A stretch of DNA of 64,000 bases, from contig NZ_SRSG01000020.1 of assembly GCF_005543295.1 (NCBI RefSeq), forward strand, positions 1-64,000, read 5' to 3'. The notes under the pieces are model-generated. The model had not been told where the DNA came from. It did not search any database and was given only the letters and a program-made list of their open reading frames with translations. Below, piece by piece: positions 26,199 to 35,061 of this stretch. This stretch comes from Halalkalirubrum salinum (GTDB lineage Archaea > Halobacteriota > Halobacteria > Halobacteriales > Haloferacaceae). The position numbers and the translations under genes are program-made. Numbering within the stretch: the first letter of the stretch is position 1; each line of letters opens with the position of its first letter.

Positions 26199-27043
26199 AC
26201 CTCACCTCCGAGGTACGCCTCGATAACCTGCTCGTTGTTCCGAACTTGATCGGGTGTTCCCTCCGTGAGGATGTTACCTTGGTGCATGACGATGACTTTA
26301 CTGCAGTTTTGCATAATGAGGTCCATGTCGTGTTCGACGATGAGGAACGTGTATCCCTGATCACGCAGGTCGTGGATGTGCTCGAGGAGGCGCTCTTCGA
26401 GCGTCGGGTTGACGCCGGCGAACGGCTCGTCGAGCAGCAACATATCCGGATCGGTCAAAAGTGCCCGCGCGAGTTCGAGCAGCTTTCGTTGTCCCCCCGA
26501 GAGATTGCCGGCGTACTCCTCGGCGAGGTGATCGATGTCGAAGAAATCCAACGTCTCCCAGGCCCGCTCGACAAGTTCGTATTCCTGTTGATTCACGTCT
26601 TCGCGGGCCAGCACCGATCGCCACAGCTTTTCGCCGCGTTGGTTTTTCGGTGCGACCAACATGTTTTCGAGAACGGTCATCTCAGAGAGCTCGCGAGCGA
26701 TCTGAAACGTTCTAACGAGGCCGCGGTTTGCGACCTCGTACGGTTCCAATCCGGTGATGTCCGTTCCGTTGAATTCGACGACCCCCGAATCGGGAGTGTG
26801 AACCCCGGTAATGCAGTTGAACGTCGTCGATTTGCCGGCCCCATTTGGTCCAATGAGGCCTGTCATTGTCCCACGCTCGACCTCGAAGCCAGCATCGTCG
26901 ACCGCAGTGATGCCGCCGAAGGTCTTACGGAGATTTCTGACCCAGAGCGGGATTTCGTTGACATCAGCGGTTCCTCGGTTTGTTTCCAGTTCCTCGTCGG
27001 TGCCCGTGTGGGCGGGTTCAGATCGAGACTCAGCCTCACTCAT
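26195..27043 (-). CDS. livG: branched-chain-type ABC transporter ATPase LivG
   Basis: A 282-residue ATPase. Walker A is IGPNGAGKST, the signature LSGGQRKLLELARAL, Walker B LLLDEPFAGVNP, and the H-loop LIVEHDMDLIM. The C-terminal YLGGEV is typical of LivG. An acidic N-terminal 35 residues precede the domain. Its ATG at 27043 overlaps the livM stop by 8 bp; further in-frame ATGs upstream lie inside livM. It pairs with LivF on the cytoplasmic side of the permease. Confidence 0.95.
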   Translation of the reverse strand: MSEAESRSEPAHTGTDEELETNRGTADVNEIPLWVRNLRKTFGGITAVDDAGFEVERGTMTGLIGPNGAGKSTTFNCITGVHTPDSGVVEFNGTDITGLEPYEVANRGLVRTFQIARELSEMTVLENMLVAPKNQRGEKLWRSVLAREDVNQQEYELVERAWETLDFFDIDHLAEEYAGNLSGGQRKLLELARALLTDPDMLLLDEPFAGVNPTLEERLLEHIHDLRDQGYTFLIVEHDMDLIMQNCSKVIVMHQGNILTEGTPDQVRNNEQVIEAYLGGEV

Positions 27044-28442
27044 CGGTCTCACCTCCATCGCTCGCGAGTGATTTATTGCTGGCAGGACGATCGAGCGGCA
27101 CGCTCGAAGCAATCTCTTTTCTGTGACCCAACAACCCGTCGGGCCGGCGGTGCATCAACACAATGAGCACAACGCCCATGAGCACGAGCTGAAGTTGTCG
27201 CATATTGTCGACGGTGTACAGGAAGAACGGGACGATGTCCGCGCTGAGGATGGGTGCGACCGCCTGCGCAAAGCTCGAGGGCGCACTCGGCTCGCCGAGT
27301 ACGGTTTCGATGACGTTTTTCGCGTAGCGTGGTCCTTGGAACAGGAAGGCAGCAAAGATCGCTCCGCCCATGACGCTGCCGGTGTTTGAGCCTGCGCCAC
27401 CGATGATCAGCGCAATCCAGATGTAGAACGTGATTCGAGGCCGGAACGTATTGGGCGTGACAGACCCTTGCGTTCCGAACCAAAGGATGCCAATGAGCCC
27501 CATGAGCGCACAGCCGACCACGAACGACTTGATTTTAAACTGGTTGGTATTCTTACCCAGCGCGTTCGTCACGTCTTCGTCTTCTCGAATCGCCTTGAGG
27601 ACGCGACCGAACGGTGAGTTCCCCGTGCGCCGAAGCAGGACATAAAATCCACCAAGGATCAACAGCAGTACGGCCGCGTACGCGAAGGTATCAATCACCG
27701 ATTTCGGGTTTCCTGGAGTGAACACCGAGATGCCGTTGACGATAATTCCGATGTATATCTCCGTCCAGAGGAAGCCGTCTTGACCGGTCACCAGATCGAA
27801 CGGAAGACTCAGTGCTCGGATGAGTGCCTCAAGCGGATCAGTGAAATCGAGGATGAGGCCATTTCCGCCGCCGAGACCGAGGGTGTAGCCACCAACGGTA
27901 CCCTCACTGAGGGTATTCGAAAGCAGCGCGAACCGAACAATTTCTGACAGTGCGATCGTGACGATCGCAAGGTAGTCCGCCCGCAGCCGCAATGCCGGAA
28001 GCGCGGCGAGAAAGCCGAGCAGCCCTGCCGCGAGCACGCCGCCGACGATGCCGACAGAGAGCGGCAACCCCAATCCACCGACTTGGGCTGCGCTCGTTCC
28101 AGTACCATATACCGGCTTCGAGAGGATCGCCGTCACGTACACGCCGGTTGCCATGAACCCCACAATACCGATGTTGAAAAGCCCAGTGTATCCCCACTGG
28201 AGGTTGAGCGCGAGTGCGGACATCGCAAACAGCGCGATCCAAAACGTTAGTTGGCCGAGCTGATTGACAAGCCCTCGGACGGGAAATCCAATGACGAAAC
28301 CCGCGATCATATAAAGCGCGTACGTTGTTAATAAAAGCGCCAACAGCATCGTCCCGTCATTCGGAAACGTGATGCCGAAAAGCGACACTGCCTCCTCGTC
28401 GTCGCGCTGTGCGTACTCGCCGTCTGGTTCGGTGTCTGTCAT
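27036..28442 (-). CDS. livM: branched-chain-type ABC transporter permease LivM
   Basis: A 468-residue permease with about ten membrane segments. The family region SALALNLQWGYTGLFNIG is clear, followed by FMATGVYVTAILS; the coupling-loop stretch RRTGNSPFGRVLKAIREDED is the EAA-like cytoplasmic contact with the ATPases, and ALNLQWGYTGL is diagnostic of LivM. Acidic polar tails lie at both ends. The ATG at 28442 overlaps the livH stop by 4 bp. Confidence 0.94.
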   Translation of the reverse strand: MTDTEPDGEYAQRDDEEAVSLFGITFPNDGTMLLALLLTTYALYMIAGFVIGFPVRGLVNQLGQLTFWIALFAMSALALNLQWGYTGLFNIGIVGFMATGVYVTAILSKPVYGTGTSAAQVGGLGLPLSVGIVGGVLAAGLLGFLAALPALRLRADYLAIVTIALSEIVRFALLSNTLSEGTVGGYTLGLGGGNGLILDFTDPLEALIRALSLPFDLVTGQDGFLWTEIYIGIIVNGISVFTPGNPKSVIDTFAYAAVLLLILGGFYVLLRRTGNSPFGRVLKAIREDEDVTNALGKNTNQFKIKSFVVGCALMGLIGILWFGTQGSVTPNTFRPRITFYIWIALIIGGAGSNTGSVMGGAIFAAFLFQGPRYAKNVIETVLGEPSAPSSFAQAVAPILSADIVPFFLYTVDNMRQLQLVLMGVVLIVLMHRRPDGLLGHRKEIASSVPLDRPASNKSLASDGGETDE

Positions 28443-29557
28443 GCTGTCGACCTCCCTGCGAAGATTCCCTGTGGACGAACAATCAAAAAGAGAATCATCA
28501 CGAAGAACGCGGCTGCACGGGCGAACCCGGAAGGAATCCAGATCACTGCCGTCGATGCGACGATGCCGATGACGAGTCCACCGACAATCGCCCCGTAGAC
28601 CGATCCGATTCCCCCGAGAATGACCGCCGCGAAGATGAGCAACAACAACAGCCAGCCGTCGTTCCAGCTCAGTGTCCCCTTCCAGAGCACAAACATAAAG
28701 CCAGACACGCCGGTCAGTCCACCGCCAATAATCCACGTCGCCCGGATGACTCGCTCTGTCGGAATGCCAGTAATCCGTGAGAGCGACTGATCGTCGGACA
28801 TGGCCCGCATCGCCTTGCCGAGTTTGGTCCGCTGCAACAGCAGGTGGACGCCGAGCATCAAGCCGCCGGCAACAACAATGAGCGCCAGATCGTGCATTGT
28901 GAACACGACGGATCCATCGATGATTGTCGGTCTGATGTCTGGAACTGCCCCAGCAGCGGTCGTTCCACGCGTTCCGGGATCGAACACAAACCGGAGCATG
29001 TATCTGATTGCGAAGGCAGCCCCGATACTCGTGATGAGGAGTGGAATACCGCCCGACCCACGGATTGGTTTGAACACGAATCGATCCATAAGCAGGGCAA
29101 GTGCGATCGTAAATCCGCAGGCAACGATCAGTCCGGCGACTACTGCAAGCGGCGTTGAGACGACGTTAATTCCAAGCGCTCCACCAAAGACCGAGCCGCC
29201 TGCACCGACCAAAAGTAGCGATCCGATACTCGACTCTGCGCCGAACCGGCCAGCGATGAGATACGTCGTCGCCCAGCCGGCGAACGCCCCAGCGGTAATG
29301 TAATCCCCATGTGCGAAGTTCGCGAAATTCAGGATGCTATACGTCATCGAGAGCCCGATACCAGCCAGCCCGATCACTAACCCTCGCATGAGTCCATCCC
29401 ATACCAGAGAAAGTATTCGCGCAAACGTAATATCGCCCGTCGCGAGCTGTCGGACGACGTCAATAATCAACACTACTCCAACGACAATCAGGAAGGCAGC
29501 CATCGGATTTTTTGTGACCAGCCGCCGCCCGTTCTGTGCTATGTTTGCTGTCTCCAT
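28439..29557 (-). CDS. livH: branched-chain-type ABC transporter permease LivH
   Basis: A 372-residue permease with about eight membrane segments. Motifs: GLAGIGLSMTYSILNFANFAH (residues about 60-80, the LivH signature with NFAHGD), FVFKPIRGSGGIPLLITSIG, and the coupling loop RTKLGKAMRAMSDDQSLSRI. It is the first gene of livHMGF. A TATA box lies about 35 bases upstream of the ATG. No substrate-binding gene is found upstream of it on the same strand; the only one nearby is the convergent gene at 23798. Confidence 0.94.
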   Translation of the reverse strand: METANIAQNGRRLVTKNPMAAFLIVVGVVLIIDVVRQLATGDITFARILSLVWDGLMRGLVIGLAGIGLSMTYSILNFANFAHGDYITAGAFAGWATTYLIAGRFGAESSIGSLLLVGAGGSVFGGALGINVVSTPLAVVAGLIVACGFTIALALLMDRFVFKPIRGSGGIPLLITSIGAAFAIRYMLRFVFDPGTRGTTAAGAVPDIRPTIIDGSVVFTMHDLALIVVAGGLMLGVHLLLQRTKLGKAMRAMSDDQSLSRITGIPTERVIRATWIIGGGLTGVSGFMFVLWKGTLSWNDGWLLLLLIFAAVILGGIGSVYGAIVGGLVIGIVASTAVIWIPSGFARAAAFFVMILFLIVRPQGIFAGRSTA

Positions 29558-29590
29558 GCGTACCTCTTACACAGTTCGATAATGATGTGA

Positions 29591-29600
29591 TTATATAAAA
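29591..29600 (-). promoter_or_regulatory. TATA box of the livHMGF operon
   Basis: On the minus strand TTTTATATAA lies 34-43 bases upstream of the livH ATG, predicting a start point near 29570 and a leader of about a dozen bases. Confidence 0.6.
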
Positions 29601-29737
29601 CTTCTCAGAACGCTTTCGTCGTCGCTTGCATATCAATTACAGGTCGCCGAACCGTGTTGATACAAATTTTGATACAAAACAGTAGACATATGTCCATATC
29701 GAATCCCAGAGATTCGAGACTACGAGTTATGTGTTTA

Positions 29738-30283
29738 TCACACGTCGGCACAGTTTGGACACCGCATCTGCCCATTGATTTGCGTCAGCTCGGCGCTCAA
29801 CGAGCCACAGAGTTCACAGATACTGTGTTGTGGTTCTGTGTCTCCTTCGGTTTCGTAGCTGGGATCGCTCATGCGATCGACTCGGCCATCGCTTACGGCG
29901 GTATCTGGATCGCCCACGGCTAACAGGAGGTCCCGTTCAGTGACGACACCAATCGGCCCCTCCCCGTTGACGACAAGTACCGAGGCCACATCGTCTGTCA
30001 CCAACTGCTTGCGGACTGCTGAGAGTCCGGCGTCATCTGGGACCGTTGGGACCGTTGCATCCATGATCTCGTTGACGGGCCGATCGGCCGATCCGCTCTC
30101 GAGCGTTGCGTCGAGTAGTTCGTGAATTGAGACCTGCCCGATCGGTTCGTGTCCCCGCATGACGACAATGCAGTTCGCTGTCTCTTCGACAGCCAGCGAG
30201 GCTGCATCCGCGAGCGTATCCGATTCGCTCACGCCAACGAATTCGTGGCGCATCACATCACGTGCTGTGCTATCTGTGTGCAT
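29738..30283 (-). CDS. CBS-domain protein with C-terminal zinc ribbon
   Basis: A 181-residue protein with two CBS domains: the first starts STARDVMRHEFVGVSESDTL and contains ANCIVVMRGHEPIGQVSIHE; the second contains DDVASVLVVNGEGPIGVVTE. CBS pairs bind adenosyl ligands. The C-terminus has a zinc ribbon CELCG...CPNC. The combination suggests a regulatory protein that senses energy charge and contacts nucleic acid or protein. It is upstream of livH on the same strand but separated by about 180 bp with its own livH promoter, so linkage is weak. Confidence 0.85.
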   Translation of the reverse strand: MHTDSTARDVMRHEFVGVSESDTLADAASLAVEETANCIVVMRGHEPIGQVSIHELLDATLESGSADRPVNEIMDATVPTVPDDAGLSAVRKQLVTDDVASVLVVNGEGPIGVVTERDLLLAVGDPDTAVSDGRVDRMSDPSYETEGDTEPQHSICELCGSLSAELTQINGQMRCPNCADV

Positions 30284-30692
30284 GGTAGTATCTACGAGCC
30301 AACGCGCTAAAAACTATGTGCGGAATCATTATATTTTCTGCCGTCGTACATCCATGACGTATGGCGTTTTCTTCCGGTACTCGCAGCGTCCGATCGCTTC
30401 GTGACTCTTGAGTGGAAGGTGCCTCTCTGTGTTGTGTTTTGAATCAAGAACGTACTTCACGGCTTCTTGATGTGATAATCTGTAGCTGTACTTCACGGCT
30501 TCTTGACGTGATAATCTGTAGCTGTACTTCTCGGTGCGAAAATCAAAAACTGTACCTGCCGTCTCCCAATTTGACTGCAGTTACTCTAATTCGATGGAGC
30601 GCTGTGGCGGTCGCCATCGAATCCTTCCCGATTTTTTGGCGAAAAAAGCGCAAATCCGAACCCACTTATCCTGTGATATCCATCCACACGCA
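30284..30692. other. gene-free intergenic stretch with a 36-bp repeat
   Basis: About 410 bases between the divergent CBS-domain and aspartate-semialdehyde dehydrogenase genes. The sequence is less GC-rich than its surroundings and must hold both promoters. The only structure I see is the 36-bp tandem repeat at 30453-30535. Small open frames here are Cys-rich, repeat-derived and not credible. Confidence 0.6.
30453..30535. repeat. 36-bp tandem repeat, two full copies plus a partial third
   Basis: Copies at 30453-30488 and 30489-30524 differ at one base (GATGTGAT versus GACGTGAT); a third begins at 30525 and matches for about 11 bases with one mismatch. Each unit starts GTACTTCACGGCTTCTTGA and ends TCTGTAGCT. 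It lies roughly 160-240 bases upstream of asd. Confidence 0.95.
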
Positions 30693-31733
30693 ATGACAGT
30701 ACAAGTTGGCATTCTTGGCGCGACAGGCGCGGTCGGACAGCGGTTCATTCAACTGCTTGACGATCACCCAATCTTCGAGATTGCTGCGTTGACTGCGAGC
30801 GAACAGAGTGCAGGCAAGACGTACCGCGAAGCGGCCAAATGGCGGGTCAACACGCCGATTCCCGAAGAGATCGCCACAATAGAGGTCGGTCGAACAGATC
30901 CCGCGGACGTTTCTGACGACGTTGATCTGCTCTTTTCCTCGCTGCCTTCCAGCGTCGCTGCGGAGGTCGAACCGGCGTTTCTCGAGGAGGGATACGTGAT
31001 GTCGTCAAACTCCTCGAACGATCGAATGGCCGATGACGTCCCGCTGACGATCCCCGAAATCAACCCTGACCACCTCGGGCTGATTGAGGTCCAGCGAGAC
31101 AATCGCGGCTGGGATGGCGCGCTCGTGAAGAACCCCAACTGCTCGACGATCACGATGGTGCCGACGCTGGCGGCGCTCGACGAGTTCGGGCTCGATCGCG
31201 TCGACGTAACAACCCTGCAGGCCGTCTCAGGGGCGGGCTACTCGGGTGTCACGTCGATGGAGATCATCGACAACGCGATTCCACACATCGGTGGCGAGGA
31301 GTCAAAAATGGAAACTGAATCCAGAAAGCTGCTGGGCTCGTTCGACGGCGCAGAACTGTCGATGCACGACGCGTCGGTCAACGCCTCGTGCAACCGGATC
31401 CCGACGCTTGATGGCCATCTCGAGAGCGTGTTCGTTGATCTTGCCGACGAACCTTCGCCAGCAGAGGCGCGGCAGGCACTCGCGGCGTACCCCGGAATCG
31501 ACCTGCCGAGTGCGCCCGACCAACTCATCCACGTGTTCGGCGACGACGAACCCGATCGCCCGCAGCCACGGCTCGATCGCGACCGTGCGGAGGGAATGCA
31601 AATAAGTGTTGGCGGCGTCACTCCCACGCCACAGGGGCTGAAGTATAACTGTCTTGCACACAACACGATCCGCGGTGCTGCCGGGGCGAGCGTCCTGAAC
31701 GGTGAGTTACTCGTCGAGGAAGGCTGGATCTGA
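30693..31733 (+). CDS. asd: aspartate-semialdehyde dehydrogenase
   Basis: A 346-residue enzyme of the archaeal/fungal type that reduces aspartyl phosphate to the semialdehyde for lysine, threonine and methionine synthesis. The NADP-binding start is VGILGATGAVGQRFIQLL; the active site is KNPNCSTITMVPTLA with the catalytic Cys; QAVSGAGYSGV and the C-terminal AHNTIRGAAGASVLNGELL are conserved. Start at 30693 follows immediately after a gene-free region. Confidence 0.96.
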   Translation: MTVQVGILGATGAVGQRFIQLLDDHPIFEIAALTASEQSAGKTYREAAKWRVNTPIPEEIATIEVGRTDPADVSDDVDLLFSSLPSSVAAEVEPAFLEEGYVMSSNSSNDRMADDVPLTIPEINPDHLGLIEVQRDNRGWDGALVKNPNCSTITMVPTLAALDEFGLDRVDVTTLQAVSGAGYSGVTSMEIIDNAIPHIGGEESKMETESRKLLGSFDGAELSMHDASVNASCNRIPTLDGHLESVFVDLADEPSPAEARQALAAYPGIDLPSAPDQLIHVFGDDEPDRPQPRLDRDRAEGMQISVGGVTPTPQGLKYNCLAHNTIRGAAGASVLNGELLVEEGWI

Positions 31734-31755
31734 GCGCAGCGCCTCGAATCGGTTC

Positions 31756-31884
31756 TTAGAGGAAGACGTGGATTCCGACGACGAATGCGATCGAGATACA
31801 GATCACGAACAGGATAACCACAGCCATCGCTGAGAGGTTCCCGCGATCGCTCGCGGCGACACCGAACCGCAATCTCTCATTCAT
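31756..31884 (-). CDS. 42-residue single-span membrane protein
   Basis: Too short for usual gene calling, but a convincing minus-strand frame from ATG 31882-31884 to TAA 31756-31758. It encodes a polar N-terminus (MNERLRFGVAASDRGNL) and one strongly hydrophobic segment, about residues 20-37 (AMAVVILFVICISIAFVV), ending GIHVFL. A TATA-like TATTAATAC lies upstream near 31935. It converges with asd and follows the large dehydrogenase gene on the same strand. Function unknown. Confidence 0.65.
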   Translation of the reverse strand: MNERLRFGVAASDRGNLSAMAVVILFVICISIAFVVGIHVFL

Positions 31885-31997
31885 GTTCTGATATTCTCGT
31901 GGGCCGCAGCGGTTGGTCGCTGTTCGACGTCACTGTATTAATAGCGTGCGCGCTAAGTATCAGTAATGATATTCAGACAACTGATCTGCACGGCCGC

Positions 31998-34985
31998 TTA
32001 CAGCGCTGATTCGAGCACCGAGATCGGATGCGGCGGCATCGACTCGCCGTCGCGGTCGCCGAGTTGCGATCGACAGGAACCACCAGGTGCGATCACGCGG
32101 TCGGCCTCGCTCTCGTCGATCTTCTCGAAGAGGATTGAGCCGATCGCTTGAGAAAGCTCGTAGTGTTCGGACTCGTACCCGAACGAGCCGGCCATGCCAC
32201 AACAGCCCGAATCCAACGGTGTGATCTCGAATCCAAGCCGATCGAGGACAGCTGGCGTATGGTGATCTTTTGCGATCGCCTTCTGGTTACAGTGGCCGTG
32301 GTACGCCAGCCGATCGGCCGGCGATGTGACCGAGAGCCGCTCGTCGATCCGGTGGACATCGAGGAACTCCATGACCCCGTAGGCGTTCGCACCGACAGTT
32401 TGGACAGCGTCCCCAGCAAGGAGATCGCCGTACTCGTCCTGAAACATCACGGCGTCGGCCGGTTCGACGAACAGTACGGACCAGCCCTCCGCTACCTTCG
32501 GTTTCAGCGCCTCGACGTTCTGTTCTGCACACTTGTGGGCGTCGTCGAGAAATCCGAGTGAGTACGCCGCCCGGCCGCTCGGCGCGAGATCGGCTGGGAT
32601 GTCGACGTGGACACCGGCGGCTTCGAGGACGCGAACTGCCGCGCAGCCGGTCTCCGGATAGCTGTAGTTCGTGTACGTATCGGGGAACAACAGGACCTTG
32701 TGGTCGGCGTCTTCGAGTGGGACCGCTGCGCCGCCGCGTTCGTCGAACCAGTCGACGAGCGTCGTCCGGGTAAACGTCGGGAGTTCTCGATTAGGGGCGA
32801 TGCCAACCACCCGGTCCATGAGCCACCGCGCGCCAGGCACTCGTGGTGCGACGTTCGAAAGCGGCGCGACCGCGCTTGCGAGTTGGGCGTACCGATCGAT
32901 GTGCCCGAAGAGGCGATCGCGCAGCGATGAGCCCGACCGCTCATGGGTTGCGTGTTTGATTTCGGCTTTGAGCTTCGCCATGTCAACACCCGTCGGGCAG
33001 GCGCGCTTGCAGCCCTTACAGCCGACGCACATGTCGAGGACCGTCTCCTGGAAGCGATCGCTGTACAGCTCTGCCTCGGGGAGATCACCGCTGATTGCCG
33101 CTCTGAGGAGATTCGCTCGCCCCCGGGTCGACTGTTGTTCGTCCGCTGTCGCCCGGTAGGTTGGACACATCGTCCCCGAGTCGGTCTGCCGGCAGGTTCC
33201 ACAGCCGTTACACAGCTCCACAAGGTGCGAAAAGCCACCTTCCTCCGAAAAGTCTTGGACCGTCTCTCGCTCTGTGGTTTCGTAGTCTGCGCCGTACCGG
33301 AGGTGATCCCGCATGTCTGTGGGATGTTCGTCGGTGTAGACGACCTTCCCGGGGTTCATCCGCCAGTCAGGATCGAACGTGGTCTTCAGTTCCTGAAAGG
33401 CCGACCAGAGCGCCGGCCCGTACATTTTCGGGTTGAATTCTGTCCGTGCGAGTCCGTCGCCGTGTTCGCCCGAGAACGCCCCGTGGTGCTCGACGACGAG
33501 GTCTGTTACATCGTCGGCGATCGAGTGCATCGTCTCGATGCCCTCAGTCTCCTTCAACGAGAGGATCGGCCGAATGTGGAGCGTTCCGCTGCCGGCGTGG
33601 GCGAAGTACGCCGCCGACGTGCCGTGTTTGTCGAGGACATCTCGAAATGCGTCGACGTACTCGGCCAGTTCCTCGGGCGGGACCGAGGCGTCCTCGATGA
33701 ACGGATACGGCTTCGCGTCGCCTTCGAGGCTCATCAAAAGCGGGATCGCCGCCTTTCGAAGCTTCCACAGTTCGGCCTGCGCGTCAGGGTCGTAGGCCTC
33801 CCTGACGGCGAAGGCGTCCCCGTCGTCAACGAAGTCAGCAGTGAGATCGGCGATCGCGTCCTCGAAGTCGCCGCGATCGGCACTCGCGATCACCTCGTCG
33901 TCAAACTCGATGAGCAGCGACGCGGCGGTTCCCTCGGGAATCTGTTCGACGTACTCGTGGTACTCCGCGGAGCCTTCGGCGAGGCGGAATACTTCGTCGT
34001 CCATCAGTTCGACGCCGCTCACGGGGTGTGTGAGCGCGACAGGAACTGCGGCCATCGCCTCGATCAGATCGCCAAAACAGTACAGCGCGAGCGCTGTCTG
34101 CTCTGGCTTCGTCACGAGTGACAGCTCCGCTTCAACGACGACGCCAAGCGTTCCCTCAGCGCCGACAAACAGCTTTGAGAGGTTGATTACCTCCTCACCC
34201 GCGTCGTTCTCGTAGATTACCTTGTGGAGGTTGTATCCCGAGACCGATCGCTTCAGGGTCGGATACCGCGTATCGATCTCGGCTGCGTTGTCCTCGACGA
34301 GTCGGCGAACCGTCCGGTACAGTGCCGCTTCACGGTCGTCACCGGCGACGAGGCGATCCCACTCCTCGCTGTCGAGAACGACTTCGCCGGTCTCGATTAC
34401 CGAGCCATCCGCGAGCACGACCGTGAGTGATTCTGTGTAGGCGTCGGTGATCCCGTAGCGTACGGAGTGTGCCCCTGTCGAATTGTTGCCGATTCCGCCG
34501 CCGACGGTCGCCCGTGCCGAGGACGCCGGATCGGGCGCGAACTTCAGCCCGTAGGGTGCGAGGGCGTCGTCGAGGTCATCCTGTACGACGCCCGGTTCGA
34601 CGACCGCACGCTTGGCGTCCGGGTCGATCTCGAGGATCGAATCCATGTGTCGCGAAAGATCGAGCACGAGACACCCCGGACCGACTGTCTGGCCCGCGAG
34701 CGATGTCCCCGCTCCGCGAGCGAGGACCGGCAATCCGCGTGCTGCGGCGACCTCCATCGCGACCCGCACGTCCTCGACATCAGTGGGAAATACGACGCCG
34801 GCGGGCTCCGCACGATAGATGCTCCCGTCGGTCGCGTACAGCACCCGCGCGTACTCGTCAAACCTGATTTCTCCACGGAGGCGATCGGCCAATGCCTCGG
34901 CTGCTTCGGCCCACTCGTCGGTCTCCAGCGGGCGAATGTGCTCGGAGTCCGTAATATCATATGTGGCCGCATCCTCAACTGCCAT
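31998..34985 (-). CDS. FAD- and Fe-S-containing D-lactate/glycolate-type dehydrogenase
   Basis: A 995-residue fusion of GlcD- and GlcF-like parts. Residues about 50-280 are an FAD_binding_4 domain (ARGAGTSLAGQTVGPGCLVL, GGGIGNNSTGAHSVRYG), followed by the FAD-oxidase C-terminal domain (YFAHAGSGTLHIRPI). Two ferredoxin-type cluster motifs follow: CNGCGTCRQ...CPTY and CVGCKGCKRACPTG. The C-terminal CCG-type region includes GCAAVR, HGHCNQKA and GCCGMAGSFGYE. It oxidises a D-2-hydroxyacid such as D-lactate and passes electrons to the membrane chain. It is divergent from the FAH-family gene, and a D-2-hydroxyacid dehydrogenase lies nearby. Confidence 0.92.
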   Translation of the reverse strand: MAVEDAATYDITDSEHIRPLETDEWAEAAEALADRLRGEIRFDEYARVLYATDGSIYRAEPAGVVFPTDVEDVRVAMEVAAARGLPVLARGAGTSLAGQTVGPGCLVLDLSRHMDSILEIDPDAKRAVVEPGVVQDDLDDALAPYGLKFAPDPASSARATVGGGIGNNSTGAHSVRYGITDAYTESLTVVLADGSVIETGEVVLDSEEWDRLVAGDDREAALYRTVRRLVEDNAAEIDTRYPTLKRSVSGYNLHKVIYENDAGEEVINLSKLFVGAEGTLGVVVEAELSLVTKPEQTALALYCFGDLIEAMAAVPVALTHPVSGVELMDDEVFRLAEGSAEYHEYVEQIPEGTAASLLIEFDDEVIASADRGDFEDAIADLTADFVDDGDAFAVREAYDPDAQAELWKLRKAAIPLLMSLEGDAKPYPFIEDASVPPEELAEYVDAFRDVLDKHGTSAAYFAHAGSGTLHIRPILSLKETEGIETMHSIADDVTDLVVEHHGAFSGEHGDGLARTEFNPKMYGPALWSAFQELKTTFDPDWRMNPGKVVYTDEHPTDMRDHLRYGADYETTERETVQDFSEEGGFSHLVELCNGCGTCRQTDSGTMCPTYRATADEQQSTRGRANLLRAAISGDLPEAELYSDRFQETVLDMCVGCKGCKRACPTGVDMAKLKAEIKHATHERSGSSLRDRLFGHIDRYAQLASAVAPLSNVAPRVPGARWLMDRVVGIAPNRELPTFTRTTLVDWFDERGGAAVPLEDADHKVLLFPDTYTNYSYPETGCAAVRVLEAAGVHVDIPADLAPSGRAAYSLGFLDDAHKCAEQNVEALKPKVAEGWSVLFVEPADAVMFQDEYGDLLAGDAVQTVGANAYGVMEFLDVHRIDERLSVTSPADRLAYHGHCNQKAIAKDHHTPAVLDRLGFEITPLDSGCCGMAGSFGYESEHYELSQAIGSILFEKIDESEADRVIAPGGSCRSQLGDRDGESMPPHPISVLESAL

Positions 34986-35034
34986 ATCTTAAATACTGTA
35001 ATTAATCATTATAAATTTGCGTATCGCTGGAGCT
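34986..35034. promoter_or_regulatory. divergent promoter region between the dehydrogenase and the FAH-family gene
   Basis: A 49-bp AT-rich gap. On the plus strand TTATAAAT (35009-35016) lies about 25 bases before ATG 35035; on the minus strand the same AT-rich block gives ATTTATAAT about 25-30 bases before the dehydrogenase ATG at 34985. One TATA region therefore appears to serve both directions, so the two genes are probably co-regulated. Confidence 0.5.
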
Positions 35035-35061
35035 ATGAATTCGGCGCACCCACGAGGCGGC

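Noticed and set aside
26075-27166. 363-codon frame opposite livF/livG
   Set aside because: Antisense shadow; livG has all ABC motifs on the other strand.
30412-30696. 94-codon frame containing two copies of a 12-residue Cys-containing repeat
   Set aside because: The repeat comes from the 36-bp DNA duplication; composition is unlike haloarchaeal proteins and no promoter or start signal is evident.
32943-34121. 392-codon frame opposite the D-lactate-type dehydrogenase
   Set aside because: Antisense shadow of a gene with complete, ordered domains; Arg/Val-rich and without motifs.
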